Below the pieces are notes generated by a model that worked only from the letters and a program-made list of their open reading frames with translations, was not told the origin of the DNA and did not search any database. The translations under genes were made by a program, and so were the position numbers. DNA of 8,697 nucleotides, from the NCBI GenBank assembly GCA_050943615.1, contig JBMNPN010000082.1, positions 1 to 8,697 on the forward strand. The letters are read 5' to 3'. Shown in pieces: positions 1 to 6,789 of this stretch (its first letter is position 1; each line of letters begins with the position of its first letter). Origin of the DNA: CACZQA01 sp050943615 (GTDB lineage Bacteria > Actinomycetota > Coriobacteriia > Coriobacteriales > QAMH01).

Positions 1-1
1 C

Positions 2-367
2 GAGCGCGACTTCGAGGACAGCGACTTCCTCGGCTACCTCGATCAGAAGTACCTGTTCGTGATCTACCGCGAGGACGGGGACGAGCGGGAAGTCTACCGT
101 CTCGCGGACGTATGCTTCTGGCAGATGCCCGACTCCGACCTCCCCGAGGCGAAGCGGTGCTACGACCAGATGCGCGCCAACGTCATCGCGGGTCACGCCG
201 AGGTCTCCGTCAAGTCGACGGAGAACCGCTGCTGCCACGTTCGCCCCCATGGCCGCGACTCCAAGGACACCTGCATGACCCCCTACGGGGTGCCGGTGGT
301 CAAGAAGTGCTTCTGGCTCAACCAGGGCTACCTGCAGGAGGAGATTGAGAGGACGCTACATGAGTGA
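2..367 (+). CDS. MutH/Sau3AI-family Type II restriction endonuclease, C-terminal part (5' end outside window)
   Basis: The reading frame is open from the window edge, so only the last 121 residues are seen. The C-terminal block, with the pattern KSTEN..CHVRPHGRDSKDT followed by KKCFWLNQGYL, is the hallmark of the C-terminal MutH-like domain of Sau3AI-type enzymes, where it reads roughly HVRPHxxxSKDTxxxPxG. Members cut DNA at GATC. Full-length Sau3AI has two MutH-like domains and is near 490 residues, so most of this protein, including the catalytic D...ExK residues, lies upstream of the window and cannot be checked. The nearby C5 methyltransferase is the expected partner and would protect the host's own GATC sites. 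The stop codon overlaps the next gene by 8 bp, so the two are probably co-translated. The family call is from remembered motifs and the GATC specificity is inferred. Confidence 0.77.
   Translation, partial: ERDFEDSDFLGYLDQKYLFVIYREDGDEREVYRLADVCFWQMPDSDLPEAKRCYDQMRANVIAGHAEVSVKSTENRCCHVRPHGRDSKDTCMTPYGVPVVKKCFWLNQGYLQEEIERTLHE
347..353 (+). promoter_or_regulatory. Ribosome binding site for the 174-aa gene
   Basis: The sequence GAGAGGA lies 6 nt before the ATG at 360, inside the end of the endonuclease gene. It favours this ATG over an in-frame TTG at 345, which lacks comparable spacing. Confidence 0.5.
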
Positions 368-884
368 TTGCAACTGGTCCTTCTACCCGAAGAACGTCGC
401 CGCACCTGACTTCGCCTTGGAGCTTGTGGGAATCTTCGATGCCACTATGGACAGAATCGATTCCGAGAGCCATGACTTGAGAAGCAACGAAGTGCTCTCT
501 GCTCTCCAACCCCTCCTGTCTTCCAAAGGTTACGATGTGGAGAAGAGCAAGAAAAAAGAAGACCTAATCGAGGTCCCGGTCCTCTACGGGCGCCAGGGGG
601 CGATTGAGAAGTCCTTTTACGCCGATGCCCTCCAGCAGGACTTTGGTCTGGTCGTCGAGGTGGAGGCGGGCAGGGCAGTCGCCAACAACCAGTTTCTCAA
701 AGACCTCTTCGAGGCCTGCATGATGGTCGATATCGACTATCTGGCAATTGCCGTGAGGAATACCTATTCCGCCGGCGCGGCGGAGTCGAGGGACTTCGAG
801 AGGGTCTGCACGTTCTTCGACGCTCTCTATGCGAGCAACAGACTGGCCCTTCCCCTGAAGGGCATACTGGTCATCGGATACTGA
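360..884 (+). CDS. Small R-M-associated protein, putative BamHI/BglII-like PD-(D/E)xK nuclease
   Basis: The protein has 174 residues, with no signal peptide or membrane segment. I recognise it as a conserved protein often met near restriction genes. Conserved-looking stretches are VEVEAGRAVANNQFLKDLFE (101 onward), YLAIAVRNTY (127-136) and LPLKGILVIGY at the C-terminus. E44, D89, E100 and E102 form a pattern E...D-x10-E-x-E. BamHI has the same set (E77, D94, E111, E113), using E-x-E in place of the usual E-x-K. BamHI, BglII and BstYI all recognise sites with a GATC core, which fits the GATC-type neighbours. The ATG overlaps the upstream endonuclease stop (ATGAGTGA), so the gene lies in the same transcript. 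It may be a second nuclease or an accessory subunit. The fold and activity are inference; the association with the R-M locus is direct. Confidence 0.6.
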   Translation: MSDCNWSFYPKNVAAPDFALELVGIFDATMDRIDSESHDLRSNEVLSALQPLLSSKGYDVEKSKKKEDLIEVPVLYGRQGAIEKSFYADALQQDFGLVVEVEAGRAVANNQFLKDLFEACMMVDIDYLAIAVRNTYSAGAAESRDFERVCTFFDALYASNRLALPLKGILVIGY

Positions 885-934
885 GAATCGGCGGCACTCG
901 TCCTGCAGAAAAATTTTAATCATGGCAGCGGTTC

Positions 935-967
935 GATCTTGACATCCGCCCCAGCTTGATCGATCAT
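935..967 (+). promoter_or_regulatory. Methyltransferase promoter with embedded GATC sites
   Basis: A perfect -35 hexamer TTGACA (939-944) is followed by a 17-nt spacer and GATCAT (962-967), which matches 4 of 6 positions of the -10 consensus. An AT tract at 909-920 upstream could act as an UP-like element. Three GATC sites are present: 935-938 touching the -35, 958-961 in the spacer, and 962-965 inside the -10 hexamer. GATC is the predicted target of the downstream enzyme, so methylation or enzyme binding could repress its own synthesis. The transcript would start near 974-976, which argues against translation starts upstream of that point. Confidence 0.55.
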
Positions 968-1033
968 GGAAAAGATGAGAGAATGGCGTCCCAGGCGCGG
1001 GCTACCATGCCCCGCACGGAACGACGAGAACAC

Positions 1034-1037
1034 GGAG
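1034..1037 (+). promoter_or_regulatory. Ribosome binding site deciding the methyltransferase start
   Basis: GGAG lies 8 nt before the TTG at 1046. No other in-frame candidate (TTG 956, ATG 983, ATG 1007) has a comparable site, and TTG 956 lies within the promoter itself. Confidence 0.4.
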
Positions 1038-1045
1038 TAGAGCGG

Positions 1046-2332
1046 TTGAGCGAGTCCAAGAAAACGATACAGGTAGGGGAAATGTTCGCTGGCGTGGGGG
1101 GCTTCCGCCTCGCGCTCGATGGATACGGGAAGCCCGGAGACGAGCTCTACTGCGAGCCGGCGGGCCCCTTCGAGACCGTGTGGGCGAACCAGTGGGAGCC
1201 CGACGGCTCGGAGGCCAAGCAGTTCGCCTGGAGGTGCTACGAGGCGCGCTTCGGCGAGGGCTCCTGCATCAACGAGGACATCGAAAAGGTACTCGACAGG
1301 ACTGAGGCCGGCGAGGAGGAGATCCCCGACTTCGACCTGCTCGTCGGCGGCTTCCCCTGCCAGGACTACTCCGTGGCGCGCCCGCTCGCCCAGGCGGCGG
1401 GCATCGAGGGCAAGAAGGGCGTCCTGTGGTGGGACATCTACCGCATGGTCCACATGAAGCGCCCGAGGATGCTGCTCCTCGAGAACGTCGACCGGCTCCT
1501 GAAGTCGCCCGCCAAGCAGCGGGGGCGCGACTTCGCGATTATCCTGTCGTGCCTCTCTGAGGAGGGGTACTCGGTGGAGTGGCGCGTCATCAACGCCGCC
1601 GAGTACGGAATGCCCCAGAAGAGGCGCCGCACCTACATCTACGGGGAGCTCACGGACGATGAGTGGGACCTCGGGGAGCGGGTCTTGAGGAGCGGCGTCA
1701 TCGCGCGCGCCTTCCCCGTGGAGCCCACCGGGGACGCCGTCGACTCGGTCGACGTATCCGCGGACCCCTACGACGTCTCCGAGAGGTTCGGCGTCGGCCT
1801 CAAGACCTCTCCGTTCCAGAACGCCGGGGCGATGCAGGGCGGGAGCGCCATGACGATGAGGACCACGCCGCGCTACGACGGACCAAGGACGGTCCTCGGC
1901 GACATCGTTGTTCCCGACTCCGAGGTCCCCGAGCAGTTCTTCATCGCTCCCGACAAGCTCGAGCGCTGGGAGTACCTCAAGGGCCCCAAGAAGGAGCCTC
2001 GTAAGACGCGGGCGGGCTTCACCTACAACTACTCGGAGGGCGGCATGGCCTTCCCCGACCCGCTCGACCGCCCGGCGCGCACCATCCTCACCGGCGAGGG
2101 CGGCTCCGGCGCGAGCAGGATGAAGCACGTCGTGGAGGGGGACTCCGGCAGGCTGCGCCGCCTGGTCCCCGACGAGCTCGACCAGATCCAGATGTTCCCG
2201 AGGGGCTGGACCCGCACCGAGGGCGACGGCAAGGAGATGAGCGACGGGCACCGCGCGTTCTGCATGGGCAACGCCCTCGTGGTCGGAATCCCCCACGAAA
2301 TCGGCAAGGTCATCGCACGGGAGACTAAATAA
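1046..2332 (+). CDS. dcm: DNA (cytosine-5) methyltransferase, Sau3AI-like (predicted GATC)
   Basis: It transfers a methyl group from S-adenosylmethionine to C5 of cytosine, protecting host DNA from the upstream endonuclease. From the TTG start it has 428 residues, close to the roughly 410 of M.Sau3AI. Motifs appear in order: motif I MFAGVGGF (13-20), motif IV GGFPCQDYS with catalytic Cys105, motif VI ENV (146-148), motif VIII QKRRR (191-195), motif IX RRLVPDELDQIQMFP near 368-382, and motif X GNALVV (408-413). The target-recognition region between VIII and IX contains YSEGGMAFPDPLDRPARTI (331-349), which I associate with the Sau3AI-like subfamily. The start was chosen by ribosome binding site, promoter position and closeness of motif I. 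In-frame ATGs at 983 and 1007 would add 21 or 13 residues. The gene has its own promoter. GATC specificity is inferred from subfamily and neighbours. Confidence 0.9.
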   Translation: MSESKKTIQVGEMFAGVGGFRLALDGYGKPGDELYCEPAGPFETVWANQWEPDGSEAKQFAWRCYEARFGEGSCINEDIEKVLDRTEAGEEEIPDFDLLVGGFPCQDYSVARPLAQAAGIEGKKGVLWWDIYRMVHMKRPRMLLLENVDRLLKSPAKQRGRDFAIILSCLSEEGYSVEWRVINAAEYGMPQKRRRTYIYGELTDDEWDLGERVLRSGVIARAFPVEPTGDAVDSVDVSADPYDVSERFGVGLKTSPFQNAGAMQGGSAMTMRTTPRYDGPRTVLGDIVVPDSEVPEQFFIAPDKLERWEYLKGPKKEPRKTRAGFTYNYSEGGMAFPDPLDRPARTILTGEGGSGASRMKHVVEGDSGRLRRLVPDELDQIQMFPRGWTRTEGDGKEMSDGHRAFCMGNALVVGIPHEIGKVIARETK

Positions 2333-2335
2333 CAG

Positions 2336-2911
2336 CTAATGTTTTGCGGGCACAGTAATATCTCTTGGTCTGTCGTGCATTAATTGGCTCTCTATTGTTT
2401 GCGCAGCATGAGTTTTTGGCGTGAGCTTCCCATATAAGAGGGGAATATCGATTACACCATTTAGACCTATGACCTCTCGCTGCAGTTTTTCGAATGAAAT
2501 AATGGCAGCAGAGTCATTTGGCGTAATAATGTCCAGTGTTTGCCTGTCGGCGGCAAGGATTATCGCGAGCTTTACATTTGAGAGAGCACAAACCTTTTGA
2601 GCATCAATAAAATCTGAGCCTAGGCTCATCTGATGTCGAAAAGTAATGCGAACCCATGTGTCCTTTTTTAGAAAGTACCCTGAGTCCGCCAGCCAGTCCT
2701 TTTCCTTGAATTTTTTTACTAATAGTTTGTTTAGTGTTGCTTGCATACCTTTGGGGGCACGTTTCCCGTTTCTTAGCTTGGCATCTCTTTCAGCGTAAAA
2801 CTCCACTGAAGATTCAGCCCAAAGGTTGTCGCCGATTATTTCGATTGCTTCCTGTCCCTCATTTGTCATCTCAGGGGCGCCCCATGGAGGAGTGTAGAGT
2901 TCGACCTTCAA
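2336..2911 (-). CDS. Last gene of GHKL/SNF2 operon, possible diverged BglII/BamHI-like nuclease
   Basis: The protein has 191 residues and no confident family match. A basic, helical N-terminal half (about 45-75) is followed by an alternating strand/helix half. The segment DTWVRITFRHQMSLGSDFID (84-103), then a hydrophobic strand KLAIILA (114-120) and a late IPLLYGKLTP (156-165), resembles the BglII/BamHI layout, where a strand carries E-x-Q/E followed by a helix and a strand. However, the acidic residues expected before R92-H93-Q94 are not evident, so catalysis is doubtful. The start is TTG at 2911, overlapping the helicase stop in TTGA, with AGGGAG about 7 nt upstream, so it is translationally coupled. 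An ATG 14 codons later lacks a binding site. It probably works with the helicase and ATPase, perhaps as a DNA-recognition or nuclease subunit. The function is inference. Confidence 0.62.
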   Translation of the reverse strand: MKVELYTPPWGAPEMTNEGQEAIEIIGDNLWAESSVEFYAERDAKLRNGKRAPKGMQATLNKLLVKKFKEKDWLADSGYFLKKDTWVRITFRHQMSLGSDFIDAQKVCALSNVKLAIILAADRQTLDIITPNDSAAIISFEKLQREVIGLNGVIDIPLLYGKLTPKTHAAQTIESQLMHDRPRDITVPAKH

Positions 2912-5900
2912 TACTCGTCTCCCTTATTGTTCGGTGGCCAAATTTCTGGCTTATTAATCTGCGTTTCGACTGCAAAACTCATGTCGAGCGCGTCAAAATC
3001 GGGCAACCATTTTGGCTGTTCCTTTGTGACGCACATTGCTGGGTCTAATGTGCCATCTAATAATTGTGGAAGGCATTCAGGGTCAACTGAAGAATTGTTA
3101 AATGAGTAGCAGCATGGGTTGCCATCCGGGTCGTTCGAAATATCACACCCTGTTACTTCGGGGACAAGTGCACGAATAGCTTCGGATTTTAAGCAAACGG
3201 TATCATCATTTCCAGCAACAGTTGCGATACTCCAGTTTTCGCCATTTGGGCCGGTAAATGAGAAGAGTCCATCATTTATCTTATCTACGAGATTGCATCG
3301 AGACTCAATTATTTTTTCAAGTCCTTCTCTAAAATGGTGACTTGATGTCGTGAAAGAGTTGTCGCATTTCCATAGACGTTTTAGTGCATCAATTTGCAGG
3401 GAGTTCCTAATTTCTTGTAAAGTTTTTAGGCTGTTATCTGTTGCCGTGTTGCTAAGTATGGAGTCTCTGATTGCTTTTGCTACAACTTCGGGGAACTCTC
3501 CGATTGCTATTTGATATTTCTTAAGGCGCTGTGATATTCTGCCGTACATTTTTGCTTCAACGCTGTTTGGATACCATACATTGATGATGTCAACGGACTG
3601 AGCCCGCTGACCTAAACGTGCAACTCTTCCAATGCGCTGCTCAAGGCGGGCGGGAGTCCACGGCACGTCAACATTAATAAGAACTCGTGCAGCTTGGAGG
3701 TTGAGTCCCTCAGATGCAGCGTCTGAGCAGAATATTATTCGCAAACCACTACGTTCCAGAAGATGTTTAATTTCGTCTTTTGTCGTTTTGCTTATTCCGC
3801 TCGAATCTACAATCAACGCTTCTTTGCCCGTGTAAACGCCGTATCTGATTGAAGTTTGAGCTTCCTTGTTCCAACAATTAATGAGAGCAGAAATTGTGTC
3901 AGTGTAGCGAGAGAATAGAAGAACGGAATCTCCTCTACGCAAATACTCCTGCGCATACTTGATAGCTTCTTCTACCTTGGGATCGCCGTCAGATTTATTG
4001 ATTTCTTTTATTTTTGAGATGAGCTGATTGATATCAGCAAGCTCAATATTTGCTGCTCGTTGAATCTGTTCATTATCAATTTCGCTGATGGATTTATCGG
4101 CTATTGGAACATCTCTGTCATCTGCGAGAGCAGCATCCTGGTCCTCGTCGTCAAATTCAGCGCCCAAAATATTTTCCAATGGGAGGCCCTTAGCTAGTGC
4201 ATCGCGAACAAGTTCCAGCCTTTCTTTTCTTCTCTGCAATGTTTTTGCGCAAGAATGGAGGGAAGAAGCGAGACGTTGCTGATAGCTTGATCTGACAAAC
4301 CCATTGCTGAAGCGCTTGTCAGGATAAAGGATGCGCTCGATACCAAGGTAGTTACTAGATATGTATTCTTCTATTTGGTCATAAAACTGTTCAATTGCGG
4401 GATATCCGAATAATGTTGCAGCAATTAAGTTTCTTTTCGGAAACGAGTAACCGATTGCCTCTAGTGATGTTCGCGTGTTTCGAACAGTGAGAAGTCGCAT
4501 AGGGTTCAGTTTGATAAACAGAGTTTTAAACGTTGGCCATTCTTCAATTACTAAATTGCCAAGATTGATGCTGCCGTCTTGAGAACCAAGTTCTGCGAGA
4601 TAACTAGCTTCTTTGTCATCAAGACTTTCGATAGAAGGGTGCATGATGTTTACGGTTTCAAGAAGTAAATGGGCTGCTGATGCAGCCGTCGAAAGAGCCG
4701 GGGCTTCGTCTTGCTCAATAGCATTCAGAGCTAACCGAAATGCCTTCGGTTTCTTCCATTTGCCCGGTAAACCTAACAAGCTCAACAAGGCACGGTACTC
4801 GTCCGAATCTTTTTGCATAGGTGTTGCTGTGGCAAGAATTAAATGAGGAATCTTTGGAGAAACCTGCTTCAGCGTATTAAATAATTTAGTCGAAGTGCGC
4901 TTTCCTGAAATATCCGTAGTGACCCTAGCGGCATGCGCTTCATCCACAATCAAAATATCAGGCAGAATGGAGCTTTGTCTGCTGAAAATATCTTTTTTCT
5001 TTCCAGACCCTCGAGCAAATTGTGCTGAGATGAGCATGACGTCTGGTGATCCCTTTCCCAAGGGATTACCGCTTGGCATGTCAATAATTTCTCCAGTTGG
5101 AGATGTGTATGTTTTCGATTCGGAGTTATATAGCCATGCCTCAACTCCAAAATGGTCGTCTAGTTCTGATTGCCACTGCAAGAGCACTGATTTAGGTGTC
5201 AACAATACTGCCCGTTTGGCAGCAGAGAAGCGGAGGAGGAACGTCAATGTCGCCGCTGCTTCAAATGTTTTCCCCAATCCAACTTCATCAGCAAAAAGAG
5301 CTCTTACTGGCCAGCGGCTTAATGCTGTTAATACGGCCTGCTCTTGGTGCTGATATAGTGCTGGTATAGCTCCTGATACAAAGAAGTACTCTGGCATATC
5401 CACACTTGCCGTTAAGGAAGCTGAAGGACATATTCGAGATCTTGCCTGTTTGACAAACTCTTCGCCAAGTCCCTGCAAAATGTCTTCAGCAAGCTCTTTG
5501 GTTAATGGCATGGTGGTCAAAAAATCTTGGTTGCCGCTCCACGCCTGTTCAAAGATGTCTTGTTGGGTTAACACGCCGTCCTCGTCAGTCCAAGATTTCA
5601 AGACGATGAGATTTTCAACGTTGCCCCCGAGACCGTTTGCGGTTTCATTAAGACTACCTATCGCAGCGATTGAGTCGCCGCTCTCATCTTCGATAAACAG
5701 CATTTTCGAATGAAAAATTCCGAAGTCGTCGTTAGTGTCGACAGCTTTTATCTCGAGCAGGTTGTCTTCAATCATGAAAAGTACGGTGGCAAGTAAGTCT
5801 TTAGAGAAAGAATCTGTGAGAGTAGTGATGCCTTTGACAAGGCGTTCTCTTAATGAAGCAACTCTGGAGGAAAAAGAATCTTGATGAGCAATGGCATTCG

Positions 5901-6135
5901 CAAGATCTTTTGGGAAGCCTTGGATTCCAATTACTAGTCGCATCTTTCCTCTGCGACGATACAGAGCGTCGACTCCTTGGGCAATTGCAAGGAGAGAATT
6001 AAGCGTGAAATATCCTGTCAGACGATCGTAGCGCACTGCACAGCTGAGCGCGGGAATCAGAAGGGAGTGGAGTATCTCTTCTCCAGTCCCAAAATATGCT
6101 GACTTCAATGATGATATGTCTTGTAGTCCGGGCAT
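2908..6135 (-). CDS. SNF2-type helicase/translocase with N-terminal PLD nuclease domain
   Basis: This is a predicted ATP-driven DNA translocase fused to a nuclease, 1075 residues long. The N-terminal PLD-like domain (about 20-205) has HSK (142-144), E149 and GSLNETANG (160-168). This is a single HKD-type motif with Glu in place of Asp, so a dimer would be needed for a complete site. The SNF2 core follows: DEVGLGKT Walker A (283-290), DEAH box (398-401), LATATPM motif III (434-440), SDAASEGLNLQ motif V (804-814) and QRIGRVARLGQ motif VI (833-843). A roughly 290-residue stretch between the two lobes includes an acidic linker (660-675). The C-terminal extension (about 880-1075) is unrecognised and has Cys997, 1008, 1009, 1021 and 1035. 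The ATG abuts the previous gene's TAA, with an AGGCAGG binding site. Comparable PLD-helicase fusions occur in defence operons. Helicase-family assignment is firm; the role is inferred. Confidence 0.9.
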   Translation of the reverse strand: MPGLQDISSLKSAYFGTGEEILHSLLIPALSCAVRYDRLTGYFTLNSLLAIAQGVDALYRRRGKMRLVIGIQGFPKDLANAIAHQDSFSSRVASLRERLVKGITTLTDSFSKDLLATVLFMIEDNLLEIKAVDTNDDFGIFHSKMLFIEDESGDSIAAIGSLNETANGLGGNVENLIVLKSWTDEDGVLTQQDIFEQAWSGNQDFLTTMPLTKELAEDILQGLGEEFVKQARSRICPSASLTASVDMPEYFFVSGAIPALYQHQEQAVLTALSRWPVRALFADEVGLGKTFEAAATLTFLLRFSAAKRAVLLTPKSVLLQWQSELDDHFGVEAWLYNSESKTYTSPTGEIIDMPSGNPLGKGSPDVMLISAQFARGSGKKKDIFSRQSSILPDILIVDEAHAARVTTDISGKRTSTKLFNTLKQVSPKIPHLILATATPMQKDSDEYRALLSLLGLPGKWKKPKAFRLALNAIEQDEAPALSTAASAAHLLLETVNIMHPSIESLDDKEASYLAELGSQDGSINLGNLVIEEWPTFKTLFIKLNPMRLLTVRNTRTSLEAIGYSFPKRNLIAATLFGYPAIEQFYDQIEEYISSNYLGIERILYPDKRFSNGFVRSSYQQRLASSLHSCAKTLQRRKERLELVRDALAKGLPLENILGAEFDDEDQDAALADDRDVPIADKSISEIDNEQIQRAANIELADINQLISKIKEINKSDGDPKVEEAIKYAQEYLRRGDSVLLFSRYTDTISALINCWNKEAQTSIRYGVYTGKEALIVDSSGISKTTKDEIKHLLERSGLRIIFCSDAASEGLNLQAARVLINVDVPWTPARLEQRIGRVARLGQRAQSVDIINVWYPNSVEAKMYGRISQRLKKYQIAIGEFPEVVAKAIRDSILSNTATDNSLKTLQEIRNSLQIDALKRLWKCDNSFTTSSHHFREGLEKIIESRCNLVDKINDGLFSFTGPNGENWSIATVAGNDDTVCLKSEAIRALVPEVTGCDISNDPDGNPCCYSFNNSSVDPECLPQLLDGTLDPAMCVTKEQPKWLPDFDALDMSFAVETQINKPEIWPPNNKGDEY

Positions 6136-6789
6136 TTACCTGCCTAAGACGTCTAGTACATAGTCACAATGCTCTTGGTCTGCGTCAATTCCGTTGCGCT
6201 TGATAATTTCGGCGTCTGCCATTCTGTTCAATATGTCAACGAGCCAACGTGCTTGTTTCTCTGTAAGAGTCTTTCCCACTTTCCTTCGCGCGGCAACGCT
6301 ATTAAGAAATTTAATTTCCTTTTCGGGAACAGCCTTGTACTCCTTTGCACGACTCGCAATTGCATAAAGCGTTTTGCTCGGTGCACTTGCGATTGCCTGC
6401 TCTGGAGGAATGCCTGCAACATGAATCATTGCTGAGTACACGCGTTCTTCCATGCTTGATTTGCTGTTAGAAGACTCATCATGTGCAGCGTTTGATAGCT
6501 CGTCAATTGCAGCATCGATTTCTTTATCGCTAGCATTCGCAATCATCATCCAGCTAGTTCTTGGCGGTTTCGCGTCGGAAATTCGTTTAAGTAGCTCTTC
6601 GTCGATTTCGCTGATAATTAGTAGAGAGTCGAGTTCTGTGGGGGTTGCTCCTATATATGCGGATGTGCCTGAAAGATCTAGGCCGTTGCCATAAAACTCG
6701 TCAGAAATTTCCGTTGCTTTTTCGTATAAGGAAAGAGCAGGGTTGTTCCATAGCGTTTTCACACGTACGAGTGCCTCAAATTTGCTCAT
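6136..6789 (-). CDS. Unrecognised helical protein, second gene of GHKL/SNF2 operon
   Basis: The protein has 217 residues and I do not recognise a named family. It is predicted almost entirely helical, in two parts joined by a Ser-rich acidic linker (about 99-113). The N-terminal part contains LDLSGTSAYIGATPTELDSL (37-56), which reads like a helix-turn-helix, followed by PPRTSWMMIANAS (75-87). The C-terminal part holds KTLTEKQARWLVDILNRM (173-190), two amphipathic helices. The start ATG overlaps the ATPase stop as ATGA, and the stop TAA directly abuts the helicase ATG, so its synthesis is tightly linked to both partners. It is cytoplasmic, with no membrane segment or signal. It could be a DNA-binding specificity factor or an adaptor between ATPase and helicase. 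Neither role is shown by the sequence. Confidence 0.7.
   Translation of the reverse strand: MSKFEALVRVKTLWNNPALSLYEKATEISDEFYGNGLDLSGTSAYIGATPTELDSLLIISEIDEELLKRISDAKPPRTSWMMIANASDKEIDAAIDELSNAAHDESSNSKSSMEERVYSAMIHVAGIPPEQAIASAPSKTLYAIASRAKEYKAVPEKEIKFLNSVAARRKVGKTLTEKQARWLVDILNRMADAEIIKRNGIDADQEHCDYVLDVLGR

Larger units (their letters stand above)
885..1045 (+). other. Intergenic region between the nuclease genes and the methyltransferase
   Basis: This 161-bp gap holds an AT-rich tract (909-920, AAAAATTTTAAT), a promoter (935-967) and a short 21-codon open frame (975-1040, ATG to TAG) that ends 5 nt before the proposed methyltransferase start. I saw no convincing terminator hairpin after the stop at 884. 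Confidence 0.5.

Noticed and set aside
956..1045. Methyltransferase start at TTG 956
   Set aside because: This start lies inside the spacer of the consensus promoter and has no ribosome binding site. The extra residues are not family-like.
885..1045. R-M controller (C-protein) gene or C-box
   Set aside because: No small helix-turn-helix gene is present and no C-box-like repeat was found in the gap. Control, if any, is better explained by the GATC cluster.
920..2296. A 458-codon open frame on the minus strand opposite the methyltransferase
   Set aside because: It is a shadow of a GC-rich gene. Its translation is Ala/Arg/Leu/Gly-rich with no recognisable motif, whereas the plus-strand frame has all the methyltransferase motifs.
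2333..2335. Bidirectional terminator between the convergent genes
   Set aside because: Only 3 bp separate the stop codons, and I found no stem-loop with a T-tract on either strand around them.
4895..5353. A 152-codon plus-strand open frame inside the helicase gene
   Set aside because: It runs opposite conserved helicase motifs, is Ser/Cys-rich and has no family resemblance, so it is a shadow.
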